A stretch of 64,000 bases of DNA, from positions 868,001 to 932,000 of the forward strand of contig WIUZ02000006.1 in the NCBI GenBank assembly GCA_015956445.1, in the 5' to 3' direction. The notes beneath the pieces were generated by a model that made no database searches, was not told the origin of the DNA, and saw only the letters and a list, made by a program, of their open reading frames with translations. Numbering within the stretch: position 1 is the stretch's first letter; every line of letters starts with the position of its first letter. This stretch comes from Thelephora terrestris (Eukaryota; Basidiomycota; Agaricomycetes; Thelephorales; Thelephoraceae). Made by a program: the position numbers and the translations under genes. Below, piece after piece: positions 1 to 10,786 of the stretch.

Positions 1-1190
1 GCTTACCTAATATCCGAGTCTCTACCCGCCCAAGCACGGAAGGTCTCGAGCTGGCTCTTTGGTTGGCTCATCCATGCGTTGAAGAAGTTGAACTCTCCCA
101 GAGACTGTGCACGGGCCTTGGCATCGCTGTATACTGGGTCAAATCTATCGGCGGAATTTCCGAAGACGGACGAGAGAAGGTTCGTTAGAGTGATACGAAC
201 ATCGGGGACAGACTTACGAACCTCTTGTGATGTTCGACGAAGCAAACGACGTTGTGTTTTCTAGCGGCTGCGATCAAAGCGTTGTGATGATCGAGGGTTT
301 GTACTGCCGGCTTAGTTACAAGAACGTGAATGCCCCGCTCAATTGCATAGGACGCAATGTCGTAATGAGTGTCTAGGCCGGGTCAAGGGTATACCGGGAT
401 TATGTTTCAAGATCTCACTCACTGTCGGGAGTGAATATGATTGCAGCATCTCCAGGCTTGAGATGATTGATGGCGGTCTTATCTGAGCGAGTAGTGGGAG
501 ATCGCGTGTGATTAGGCGCGAGGGTTAAGATAAATAGAGGGAAACGAACAAGCCTCCGGGTCGGTTTTTCCCTCCTCTGGGAAGGCCGCGAATCTGGCGT
601 TGGACGTGGCGATGTATGTACGGGATTTCTCATTTGAGCGACCAGACTCACGAAGTATCCATGCCCTTGTAAACTTGGCCAATCTTCAAATCCAGGTGTT
701 CGCGAATAGCCGGGAACTTGGATCCATTCACGCCGACCATACTAAGCCTGTCAACCTGTAGGCCCACGTGTGAATCCTCCGAGCACGGGGACCTAGGAGA
801 ACGTCCGAACCTTGCCCAGACGGCGAAGGTCGAACAAGGTGAGACCGACGACCTGGGATGATAGTGTGCGATGTCATGAAGTGATCGGCAGCGGTATTCC
901 ATTATATCAGTTCACGCACGCCGATCTGAAAAATGTGAGAACCCCATGACTTGTGGAGCGGGGAGAAATTTTATACCTTTTTATCTGACTTGGATGCCCC
1001 GGAACTTGTCCACCCTGTCGTGTACTCTCCCTTGAACGCATCGCAATGGCTTCAGAGATGTGGATAAGCGGAGGGTTCGCCGAGATCACGACTCACTGTG
1101 CCGCCTGGAGGGGTTCAATTAGCGCAGTATCTCATGAGAGCATGGGATCTGCTCACACATCAGGACGTCCAACTTGTTTTCTGTTGACAT
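1..1190 (-). CDS. Gfo/Idh/MocA family NAD(P)-dependent oxidoreductase, 3' end outside window
   Basis: This is a predicted NAD(P)-dependent sugar or sugar-acid dehydrogenase. Nine exons can be read on the minus strand: 1190-1157, 1104-1097, 1030-977, 852-811, 755 to about 646, 593-550, 482-423, 372-222 and 144-7. A donor GTAAGC at 6-1 sends the gene off the left edge. The spliced product starts [20 protein letters not shown], which carries the Rossmann glycine motif. It continues through [25 protein letters not shown] and [13 protein letters not shown] to [15 protein letters not shown], which holds the family's K-P catalytic region, and [11 protein letters not shown]. Every junction keeps frame and uses GT-AG. 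From memory the closest group is the fungal D-galacturonate-reductase-like or galactose dehydrogenase-like branch, but the substrate is inferred. An 8-nt exon supplies part of the glycine motif. The gene is divergent from ERG5. Confidence 0.88.
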
Positions 1191-1623
1191 CGTTGTTCGT
1201 CGCTTGCTGGGAATCTTGCGTGCGATACTGGCCTACCCTTGGACGATGTCACCCCTTCCAAGCTAGAGGTCGACGGTGAACGGGAACTAGAGCCATCGGG
1301 GGTTGGCGGTAGTAGGATCGGAGGCCCGGCCCGGTGCTGGGACGAGTAGGGTGGAATATTTTGGAATGCGGCTGACGACACTCGGTCTTTGTCAACGGAC
1401 CCACGCTCTTGAATTCTCGGCATGTTTTGCTTAGGAAGTGTGTGTTGCCAGGTGATGTCGGTCTTGATCCTACCAATGGGATTCTTCTGCGAGTGTGGCA
1501 CGATTTTTTGCGTTTGCGCTTGAATTTTATCAGCCGAGGTTGAACGTCGGCCCCTTCCCTCCGTCTTCGACCTACCACCACCTCTCTCACCGCCACCGAC
1601 GACGGCGACAAAGACCGAACGTA
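1191..1623. promoter_or_regulatory. Divergent intergenic region between the oxidoreductase and ERG5
   Basis: These 433 bp separate two start codons that face away from each other, so they should hold both promoters. A CCAAT pentamer lies near 1470 on the plus strand, and a pyrimidine-rich stretch (about 1555-1600) precedes the ERG5 start. I see no clear TATA box. A long antisense open frame across this region has no recognisable protein content and is not called as a gene. Confidence 0.4.
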
Positions 1624-3415
1624 ATGGACCGCTACGCCTCCGCCTCCATTCCCACATCAACTTCCGCCCCTCCGTACAGCATTCCGTTGCCGTCTGGCTC
1701 GGGTTCATGGCTATTCACAACTTTCGCCGTCTTGTTCACCTTGCTGGCCCTCGAACAGTCCGTCTACAGGTACAAGAAACGTCATTTGCCTGGAGCAGCC
1801 TGGACCATTCCGGTCATCGGAAAATTCGCTGATTCGCTCAAACCGACTATGGAGGGTTATATGCGTCAGTGGAACGCAGGTGACCTGAGCGCTGTTAGCG
1901 TATTTAACATGTTTGTCCCTCAATTTGATTCCCGACGCGAACGTGTCCGCTGAGGCTAATCCCTATGTAGTTTCATCGTCATGGCCTCTTCAAACGAGTT
2001 TTCGCGGAAAATCCTAAACTCCCCTACCTACGCTGAGCCTTGTCTTGTCCACGCCGCCAAGCAGATTATCTTTCCCGATAACTGGTAAAAATCACGGCCC
2101 TTCGCTAAAATTTGCCTTTGTGCTGATGAACCCCTCGTGTTTCAGGGTGTTCCTCACCGGTAAGGAGCACGTGTCGTACCGCAAAGCGCTCAATGCCCTC
2201 TTCACTCGCAAAGCACTCGGGTCTGTTCTATATCACAATTCCTGTCACACAGCGTAGGCTCATACCATCCCACAGTCTTTACTTTGACATCCAGGACAAG
2301 ATCACCCGCAAACATTTCCGCGACTGGGTCAGTCCTGATGACAAAGCTCATCCCATCATGATGATCGCTCGTCACCTCAACATGGACACCTCCTTGCGCG
2401 TCTTCTGCGGAGATCATATTCCCGAAATAGCCACCACGGAAATCAGCGACAAGTATTGGGATATCACCCGCGCCCTTGAGCTCGTCAACTTCCCGCTTGC
2501 CCTCCCTGGAACCAAAATCTGGAGGGCCATCAAGGCTCGCAAGGTTGCCTTCAAGTGGCTTGTTGAAGCTGCTGCCAAGAGCAAGGTCCACATGGCAAAC
2601 GGCGGTGAACTCACTTGCATGCTTGATGGTTGGCTCCAGACTATCCAGGATCCAGAATGGAAGGGCCGTAAGGAATTCAGTGACCGCGAAATGGCAATGG
2701 TCGTCTTCTCTTTCTTGTTCGCCAGCCAGGATGCTATGAGCAGCGGCTTGATCTACGCCTTCCAGCACTTGGCTGACCATCCCGAAATCTTCGCCAAGGT
2801 TCGCGAGGAACAGGACCGCGTCCGTGGAGATTCCAACAATCCCATGACCCTTGAACTGTTGGACAACATGCCGTACCTCAGCGCCGTTGTCAAGGAATCC
2901 CTCAGGGTCAAGCCACCCGTCCTCATGGTGATTGTAATTTCTCCTGCGAGGTACAAGGTGGCTCACAGATCTATCACAGGTTCCCTACAAGACCATCCGT
3001 GCCTTCCCCATCTCCGAGGATTATACCGTTCCCGCCAACAGCATGGTCATACCGTCCTTCTACAACTCTCTTCAAGATCCTCAAGTCTACACCAATCCCG
3101 AAGAATTCAACCCTGCCCGTTGGTTAGATCCAAACGGCACCGCTCAATCCAATCCTCGAAACTACCTTGTCTTTGGAAGCGGACCTCACAGGTGTATCGG
3201 TATTGAATACGCCATGATGAACATTGCCCTCGTCATCGCTCACGCTGTTTCCATGTGGGACTGGGAGCACGTGAAAACCCCTCAGAGTGAGGAGATTGAG
3301 TGAGTCTGTCTGGATCTGATACCCGGTTATAGCTTCTGATAGCCTTTCCAGAATCATCGCCACCATCTTCCCCAAGGACGGTTGTCACATGAAATTCACC
3401 CCTAGAGCTTCATGA
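1624..3415 (+). CDS. ERG5: Sterol C-22 desaturase, cytochrome P450 CYP61
   Basis: The enzyme introduces the C22-C23 double bond late in ergosterol synthesis, in the endoplasmic reticulum. The N-terminus has one membrane segment (WLFTTFAVLFTLLAL) followed by the proline hinge HLPGAAWTIPVIGKF. The I-helix reads FLFASQDAMSS, the helix-K ExxR is KESLR, and the haem-ligand loop is FGSGPHRCIG. CYP61 hallmarks such as SPTYAEPCLV and NWVFLTGKEHV are present. Introns fall at 1911-1970, 2085-2145, about 2221-2274, near 2930-2982, and near 3300-3352, all GT-AG and frame-preserving. The start at 1624 is the first ATG in frame with the membrane anchor. The product is about 520-530 residues, a normal length. 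No key residue is missing. Confidence in the family is very high. Confidence 0.96.
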
Positions 3416-3895
3416 GGCATTATCATGTCCGTCGTCGGATCCTACTTTTTATAGCTATTTCAATGTCCCATACACCCTCGGCGTTTAATCCTTCAACGCC
3501 AACACCCTCTTTGACCCCACGTAATCCGCGTCTCACGCTGCATTGTGCCTTGTTTCATGTTCTCCGCAACCTTCCATACATCCATCTCATGCATTCCACT
3601 CTTACCAAGTATTGAGCCCGCCTTGTGTTGGGGTGATCCTGTTTATCCCGTCGTGACTACCTGCGTGTGTCGGTAGTCTTTGTACCTGCACTGGTGGCCT
3701 GCGCTGATAGGTTGCGTACACCATTCTCGTACGGAATCTACATATAACCAAGACAAAAATGGATACCAACTACCAATACAGCGGAGTCCCCCGTAACTGA
3801 AACACACTAATATTCGTACGGCACATGAGCATAGAATCAACACCCCCTCCCTCCCATATCGCAAAAAAGAAGACTGTCAGTAAAGAGAGACAGAA
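3416..3895. other. Convergent intergenic region, 480 bp
   Basis: This is the space between the 3' ends of ERG5 and the prenylcysteine oxidase gene. It should hold both 3' untranslated regions. Short open frames are present on both strands but none resembles a known protein. I see no RNA gene or repeat here. Confidence 0.5.
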
Positions 3896-5760
3896 TTAAC
3901 AGTCCCAACCGTACACAAACTCAGAGGCGGCTGTCTGAGGCGACGGCGGGACATCGAACACTTCCTGGTCTGCGTGCGGTTCCGAGGTGGGTTTAACGCA
4001 GACTCCAGAGGAAAAGTCTTCTCGAAGGAGGAGATCCGCAACATTACGGCCGGACACTATGGAAGATTCGATGGTGGAGATCACGGAGTCGAAGGCGTTG
4101 ACATAGTAGAAACCCTTATCGAGTCTGATGGGAGGGAAGGTTGTCGTTGGGGTAAGAACGGGAGTCTTCCACTGCGCAGAAATGATCATGAGTTCTCGTG
4201 GCTTGAAATAAGAATGGAGGTCACAAACCTCGTGTGTATACACCCATTTCACGGAATCTGGTCCGAAGAGTCGTTCGAGAGATTCTTCGGGCAACTGTTC
4301 CTTAGACAAAATCTTCACGACATACTCCTCTTGTTGACCACGTTGGATGGCACTGTAGTATTTGAGGGAGAGGAACTCCGGTTCTTCTCCGTCATTTGTG
4401 GCGGTGGTGAAGATCGTCCGCGGCGGGGTAGCGGTAGGCTTCAGTCCAAAATACGCAGGGTTAGGATGGGAAGCATTGGTGGTGAGTACCGTGGTAAAGA
4501 TAGACTCGTGCGGTCGCCCCGGGACTTGGATAGTCAATGACTCTGGCAGAGAGATGTGGGAAGTGTGAATCGGAGCAGCCAAAACGACGTTTCTATAGTC
4601 GATGGATCCGTTCGTGCTCTTCACAGTCCATGCGTCGGCGTTCGAGTTCCATTTTATGCTCTTGACCTTGAAGGCAGTCCATCAGAAATCGCCTTTTTAT
4701 CGCCCACCCAGACAGTGCTTACCTGAGACCCGAGGAAGAGAGTAGAATTTGCCTCCCTGGCGAAATTCTCGAATACCTGCCTGTGACCCCCTCGAGTTAT
4801 GATGAAAGTGTCTTGTACATTGGCCAGAGCTGCGCCCAACGCGTTTATCGAGCCCGCGTTTTGGCTGTACGTAGCGCGGATAGCCGCGTTTAGGAGCTCT
4901 GAAACCTGCCTCTCGGATACACCAGAGGAACGGAAAAAATCTGCACCCGATTGGGAAGTGAGGTTTGACCACTCCATGTAATCAATTAGTGAGGAAACTT
5001 CGTCCCAAGGTTGCGTGTCTGGGGCATAGAGCTTCCGTGCTTTGTGCAAGACTTCGTCTAAGCTGAGTTTTGCGGAGTCAGGGGTAAGTTTTGGGGTCAG
5101 ATAAGCACGGCGTACATCGTGTCGCTAGCGCTCAACGACCAGAACCCGTATGTCCAGTACGTCTTTAGTCTATCCCAGATAGGGAACGGGCTGCCTCCCA
5201 ACTATGGGCCCTGAGCAAAACTCACGGGTAAACCGGCGGGAAAGCTTACCGTGAACAGAATTTCACTACCATTCCAAAATCCCACCCCGTCGTTTCGCCG
5301 TTTCCGTGCTATCCGGGTGAGGTTGAACTCCTTCGCTGCCCGTGCCAGGTTTTGGTCGATTTCATAGTGTTTAGACGCGCCCAACTCGACAGGCCTGTAT
5401 CGCTCGTCATCGTATGGGTGGACAAGATCGTTGTCTTTCACAAAATTGAGATCTCGCGCATACGCGAGGGAGAAAAGGGGGCTCACCTCCGCCAATGAAC
5501 TCATTCTTGTCATACATGTGGATGTCGATGTCTACCCCATAACGCTGCTTGGCCTTGGCGATGAAGAAGGCCGTAGAAGTTCCTCCAGCTCCTGCACCGA
5601 TGATCGCCACGGTCTTTGAGGCATTGTACCACGGTTTCCCGGAGTCAATTGTCAACGCGTTGCTCCTACCCCCAAACCATAACCAGGATGGCAGTCGGAA
5701 CGGTAGGCTCAAGGCCTGCGCCGTGCCTGCGGCCACTAGTACATAGGCTGTCCAAAGCAT
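3896..5760 (-). CDS. Prenylcysteine oxidase (prenylcysteine lyase) family
   Basis: This FAD-dependent thioether oxidase should cleave farnesyl- or geranylgeranyl-cysteine left from degraded prenylated proteins, probably in a vacuolar or secretory compartment. The start MLWTAYVLVAAGTAQALS is a hydrophobic leader. It is followed by the FAD Rossmann motif TVAIIGAGAGGTSTAFFI and by PYDDERYRPVELGAS. The second half holds the lyase domain: LIDYMEWSNLTSQSGADFF, GGHRQVFENF, YYSAIQRGQQEEYVVKIL and the C-terminal KGFYYVNAFDSVISTIE. At least four short introns are needed, for example one with donor GTGAGCCCCC after EFIGG. Compared with family members I remember, the segment right after VELGAS looks a few residues shorter, where IFV-type residues usually follow. 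The gene is divergent from the first F-box gene. The function of this family in fungi is inferred from the animal and plant enzymes. Confidence 0.87.
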
Positions 5761-5881
5761 GTCACAGTTCGTCTGAAGATGGTGTTCGCCAGACCCCCTA
5801 AGACCGAGGGTGGTGGGTGTGAGGTGAGTGGGTGTGATCGACAGACGGAACGGACTCAAGGCAGTTTCGTCCGCGACGAAG
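5761..5881. promoter_or_regulatory. Short divergent promoter between prenylcysteine oxidase and F-box gene 1
   Basis: Only 121 bp separate the two start codons, and only 67 bp if the F-box gene starts at the in-frame upstream ATG at 5828. No TATA-like sequence is visible. Any regulation of the pair must work from a shared, very compact element. Confidence 0.35.
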
Positions 5882-7478
5882 ATGATCGGCATCCTGCCCA
5901 CAGAACTCGTGGAGTACACCCTCACCTTCTGTCAGCCCAAGGACGTCGCAGCCTTTTCCCAGACATGTCAACAGTCACGAGCACTCATCTACGAGAGCGA
6001 TGACCAGTTCCTCTGGCGGGAGCTTTTCCTCGCCGCCCCTTTCGATGATCCCATTGATTCCCCCAATCAAGACCCGGAATTGCCTCGCGGATGGAAAGGT
6101 GAACTGCAAGCAAGAATACAAGCAGAGGCCCTAGTCACCCTATCGTATGAGGACATGCGCGCCAGGGACCATGATTCAATATCAAATGCGTTCGACACAT
6201 TGGTCAGGGTTCTGCACGCTACTTCCCCGGGAAAAGTGAAGAACCTGGACTGGCTTGCGTCCACTGCTGCCAAGTCGTTCGTATTCAACGATTATGATCG
6301 CTTCCCTCGCTTTCTGTCCAACACACAGCCGGTCCACCAGCTCCTGCTGTTATCGTGGGACCTATCGGGTTTCCGTACATCGAAGGGCGGTCTGAGAGGA
6401 CGCATCCTCGACGATGCTAGGTACTTCGTGTACAACTTATCGAAATACTCGGTCAAATCGAACTGGGGGGCTTTCTGTTTGTCTGGTTCGGAAGGTGGTG
6501 CACTGATGTTCACGGCCAACTGGGAGCACATCAGGCACTGTGTTCATATCCTTCAGTTGCGCGGAGGGGACGTCGAGTTTCCCCCATACGATCTCTGTAA
6601 CGCAATTGCGTACTCTGCTCCAGGTTCTCATTCGAGAGCAAGCGATGATTGGGCAGGTGTAGAAGGGGTCTGGATGCGGGATGTTCGCTTCCTGGATTAC
6701 GGTACACTCATTGGTAAGTCCGCTACCTGTGAACGTTTTTCTTCTGACGTATTCTCCCCTAGACCTCAATGTGCGTGCGTGGAGTGCCATCTGCCGTGTG
6801 TCAGATATGAACACTATTTTAGGCTACCGCCGACGAATATGGGAATCTCTCTCCCTATGAGGGTGAATTCCTTGAGGGTTTTACGCGCTTCCAGGTAGCG
6901 ATGAAGATTGTGCGCGACCTCAAGCCTGAGGAACATTTCGTAATCAGCCGCAGGCCGCTTAACGCAGACAAACGTCACCCCCGTCTGGACTTTATCGGGT
7001 TTGGAATGAGCGAGCTGTCTCTCGGGCCGGAGGGGCAGACCGCCCTCAGGGGTCATGTAGATCGGCTCGTTGACGGTTCCATTCTGTGGACGAGCGTAAA
7101 TTCATACAACTCCTGTCTATCTGAGTCGTCCTCTTACGAGTCGTTGACTAGCTTTCTGCTCCGAACTTGGGAAATTGGTCGTACGTCCTTAGATCCTCCA
7201 ACCACGATTCACTAAGCAGAAATGCCCTTAGGTTTGCGGGGTTCCAACTGGGAGGCCCTTGTAGTGCGTCTGGTGTTGTGGGCACGTGGACCACGTCCGG
7301 ACACAACTTTGGTGCGTTGTAAGGTTTCGATTCACGGTCCGGGGCACGACTGACGGGCACCGCGCAGATGATCCATGCGGTATGGAAGCCCTCTGGATAA
7401 CGTCAACGTGCTGCATATTAACATATTGTTCGTGAAGGACCATCGTGGATGTGGAAGGTTTCCGGCGAGGCGAGGTAG
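5882..7478 (+). CDS. F-box protein, tandem copy 1
   Basis: The protein opens with an F-box (MIGILPTELVEYTLTFCQPK, then VAAFSQTCQQSRALIY), which would bind Skp1 and make it a substrate adaptor of an SCF ubiquitin ligase. A conserved body of about 350 residues follows, with FVYNLSKYSVKSNWG, ANWEHIRHCVH and DWAGVEGVWMRDVRFLDY. The 3' part is split into small exons that match copy 2 one for one. These read GNLSPYEGEFLEG, then VDGSILWTS, LSAPNLGNW, FAGFQLGGPCSASGVVGTW and the tail GPSWMWKVSGEAR. I see no leucine-rich or WD repeats, so the substrate is unknown. An in-frame ATG at 5828 could add 18 residues. The start at 5882 is chosen because it aligns with copy 2. The last intron before GPSWMWK is the least certain join. 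Confidence 0.75.
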
Positions 7479-7875
7479 CGTCACACTTCGTGGTTTGCTG
7501 CGTGTCTAGGTCAGCTGGCTCGACACGTCCGCGTGCGGTCATACCAGGTGGTGATGCAGTACGTACGGCTCGGATTAGGGTGTACGGGAAGGATACAAGG
7601 ATGCCTTCGACTCGATATCGACTGAAGCAGGTCTTCCATGAGTTGGTCGGCGGTTTGATCCCGGCGTAGATGTAACACCGAGGAAAAGGCGATTTTGGTC
7701 CGTAGCTTATGCATACATTATCATGGACTTGTGACCTACCGGCCCGGCGCCGCTGCCCCTTCAGTGATAGAGTATCCGCTACCCGACACGGGCCACGGTG
7801 GGAACAGAGAAAGATAGCAGGACGTCGATTGGGCCGTTACTATATATCTTGGAGTCGACGTTTTTGCATTTTAAC
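7479..7875. promoter_or_regulatory. Region between the two F-box genes, with a TATA-like box at 7841-7847
   Basis: These 397 bp lie between the stop of F-box copy 1 and the start of copy 2. The sequence TATATAT at 7841-7847 sits 29 bp before the ATG at 7876. That would leave almost no 5' leader if used with usual spacing, so the in-frame ATG at 7888 or a non-TATA start may matter. Nothing else recognisable is present. Confidence 0.35.
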
Positions 7876-9570
7876 ATGGCACGCACTATGCTCCTCTCTC
7901 TTCCAACTGAGCTTATCCAGAACATCCTGCGCTTCTGTACTCCTCAGACCGTAGCCGCCTTTTCCCAGATCTGCCGACTCGCCTTCGCGCTCGTTTACGG
8001 CACCGAGGACCAGCACCTATGGCGAGAGGTCTTCCTTTCGGTGCCGTTCGATGACCTCAGGGTCTCGCCAGACCACGACCCAAACGTTCCTATCAATTGG
8101 AAAACGGAACTCCAACGTCGGGTACGAGCCTCTTCAGTGGTTGCATTCACTCCGAAGGACATACCGCTCCCATCGGAGGTGCACGAGGCGGTTTCCGACG
8201 CATTCGAGACATTGGTAGAGGTCGCGCACTCTGCAATACCTCCTTTCCGTACAGACCCGGATTCCTCTCCGGTGCCATCCCACAATATGCGGTGGCTGAC
8301 CGACGCTCTGGCACGCTGCGCGCTGTTTTACCACCCGGAGAGCTCGACCAACTTCAATGTCCGATCCGACCATCTGCAACGACTATTGGCCTACTGGGGT
8401 GTCCCTCTTCGGGGAGTACCCACCGGGAATCTACGCACCGAGAGCAGGTGCTTCGTGTACGATCTGAGGAACTACACCCTCGAGACCAATTGGGGGGTTT
8501 ACCGGGAGACCGGGACTGAACAGCTGGACGAAACACGAGCCCGGTATATCTACGAGGCAAACTGGGAACACATCAAACACTGCGTCAATACCGTGCTGTT
8601 CGGCGTCGTCGCGAAATTGCTCTGCCCGCCGATGGGATTCGATTTCATCAGAGCCTATTCCGCGCCAGGCTCGTTCGATCGCAAACCCGGCGACTGGGCG
8701 GGCGTGGAGGGCGTGTGGGTTCGCTACGTGTGCTTCATGGACTACTCAGATCTGGCTGGTGAGTTGATTTACTCCTTGCTAGTTGCCTGTGCCCGTGAAA
8801 ATCCAAATCTGAGATGTTTGAATGTTTTGATATTAGAGTTCAACGTAAGCGCCTCACACAATACTCCGTCCATCGGCTGACTATGTGCACGTCGTCGCAC
8901 AATTCAGTGGTCCAGGACAGACGGACCTTGCAACCCGGAGTTTTTCTCGAGACCAGGATTTATCGAAGTCCTTCGTTCTATTCGGGTGGAGATACAGCTT
9001 TTGGGGCCTGGGGACACCCCGACCGCTGTAGTCCCTCCTCCGGTCCACGCAGATCCAAAATATCCCCGACTCCACTTCAAGGGAACGGGAGCTCGAACTT
9101 TGCAATCGGGGATTCAAGACGATACTTCCGTCAATGGCCATGTAGACAGGTACCTCGACGGGACGATCCAATGGACATTTGTGAGTCTCACGCTCGACGT
9201 ACAGGTCACCACACAGGCTGACCCTATGATACAGGTTTCACAATATGGGAACGTACTCTGGATGTCAGTGCCCCCAGTCTGCGTCGTTTCCTTATTGATG
9301 TCACAATAAATCTAGGTTCGATGGCGTACAGCTGGGTGCGGTGTGTAGTGCTGCCGGAGTAGTCGGTACTTGGACATCGACACGGCATCGACCTGGTAAG
9401 ATCATTCCAGCAAGTTGGGCCAATGACGATTGCTCACAAACCTCCCAGGTGACCCTAGCGGTGCGCTTCACCTATCTATTTGTGAACAACTCTATCTTCT
9501 GACACAAGGTTTCACAGGTCCATCGTGGATGTGGAAAATCGATCCCCAAGGACCAGATCCAGAGGAATGA
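7876..9570 (+). CDS. F-box protein, tandem copy 2
   Basis: This is a paralogue of the gene just upstream, in the same orientation. The F-box reads LLSLPTELIQNILRFCTPQ followed by VAAFSQICRLAFALVYG. The shared body includes FVYDLRNYTLETNWGVY, ANWEHIKHCVN and DWAGVEGVWVRYVCFMDY. After the long first exon the gene is split into small exons (AEFN, then SGPGQTDLATRSFSRPGF, VSQYGNVLWM, FDGVQLGAVCSAAGVVGTW and the tail GPSWMWKIDPQGPDPEE). Intron positions and phases agree with copy 1. Copy 2 has an extra stretch of roughly 10 residues (around PFRTDPDSSPVPS) missing from copy 1. No break is seen, so both copies look functional. The role as an SCF adaptor is inferred from the F-box alone. An alternative reading keeps extra sequence between HRPG and GPSWM. 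Confidence 0.77.
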
Positions 9571-9630
9571 AATCCGAAGGTGAAAGAGTATTGTACATTG
9601 TCGGCTATGCATCATTTTTTGATATTCGTA

Positions 9631-10786
9631 CTACACTAAAGCGAGCGCATTCGTGAAGAAGGCAGCAGCCCTAGAGTAGAGGTCCTCGTATTCTCTCTTG
9701 TTCTCGGGGTCAGATAAATTTCCACGAGCGGCAGCCCAGCCGTGGAACCTGACGGAAGTTGATAAGTCTTGGGTACAAAGGTAGAAATTCAATCACGCAC
9801 ATGTTCGAGTAGTACTTGCTGTCAACCTTGGCAGAAAACGACTTCTTTGAAAGGACGTCCACGATTTTATCAAACTAGGAGGAGCGGAAGAAGATGAGCC
9901 ATAGTGTCATAACACGAACTTAGACGACTCGCCTCCTCTCTGGATTCATCTTTAGAGAAGTAGATGCCCGAGGGAACCGACAAACCTTCGGCGTCTTTGG
10001 ATGAAATCATGCTAGAAATTTGGATGAATTGGCGTCAAAGAACATTTCTAAACCGAGACTTACGCAGGATGAACGATCGAAATGGCGTCGAGGGGGTTTC
10101 CCTCCGTCAAAGCACCCATGATCACAACCTTTCCTCCTGAAAGTGCACGGGAACAACTCAGTGACTCCAACATATCTCACGGTAATTCAAGCGTTACCCC
10201 AGCAATAACCAAGGGCGCCGATCTTTTTGAAACCCTCGCGTTTTAAGCCATGAGCAAAGTCGACCAACCTGGTGGCAGCGGGAGGAGGACTCCCAACACC
10301 TCCGAAAAAATCCTGAATGTCCTTTTTATCCTGGTCGGTCTTGGGCGGGAACTTTTTGATGTCGAACGTGTTTCCCTCCCCAAAGAAATCTGGCATGAAG
10401 ACTTGAACGCCTAAGGTCTTCGCCAAGATATCAGCCCCTTGCAGGGTCTGAGGAAAGTAACTAAATTATTGGGTTGGTAATGCCCCTTGACAAGACCTGG
10501 CTCCCACTCACCCAAAGATATCATAAACGATGATCAAGGCGGTCTCACTGTTATCGCCAGTCACGTAGGCGCGATCGAACGCACCGTGGGATTTGTACGT
10601 TCCCTTTGCGGTGTATTCCGCTTGAACAGGCGGGATTGAACAACAAGCCTTGTTGGGGTTGTGTACGGTCGTCATTGCAGCAAGAGGATTGAGATGGCGA
10701 GAGACAACTGAGAGTCGTCGCAAGAACATCTGTGCTAATCTGGGGTTCGGTAGTTGCCGGTCTGCCGGGGTGGAGTCGGTCGTCAT
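9631..10786 (-). CDS. Dienelactone hydrolase family protein
   Basis: This is an alpha/beta-hydrolase of the dienelactone hydrolase family. The nucleophile elbow is GYCWGGK, with catalytic cysteine, and an intron falls inside it. Upstream are IIVYDIFG, QGADILAKTLGVQVFMPDFF and HGLKREGFKKIGALG. Downstream, SIVHPAMI, SKDESRE and the histidine segment MFHGWAAARG complete the fold. The C-terminus reads RAAAFFTNALALV. Several introns of about 50-60 nt are needed. There are three candidate in-frame starts. The one at 10786 gives the longest product. The one at 10729 (MFLRRLSVVSRHLNPLAA) looks like a mitochondrial presequence. The third, MTTVHNPNKACC, aligns best with cytosolic homologues. Fungal members often act on aromatic breakdown products or lack a known substrate, so the substrate here is not assigned. 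Confidence 0.88.

Noticed and set aside
1160-1708. Minus-strand open frame of 182 codons
   Set aside because: It covers the ERG5 promoter and first exon on the opposite strand and overlaps exon 1 of the oxidoreductase. Its residues are Arg/Ser-rich with no domain, so it reads as a shadow.
2202-2966. Minus-strand open frame of 254 codons
   Set aside because: It lies fully antisense to ERG5 exons and arises from the codon bias of that gene. No family resemblance.
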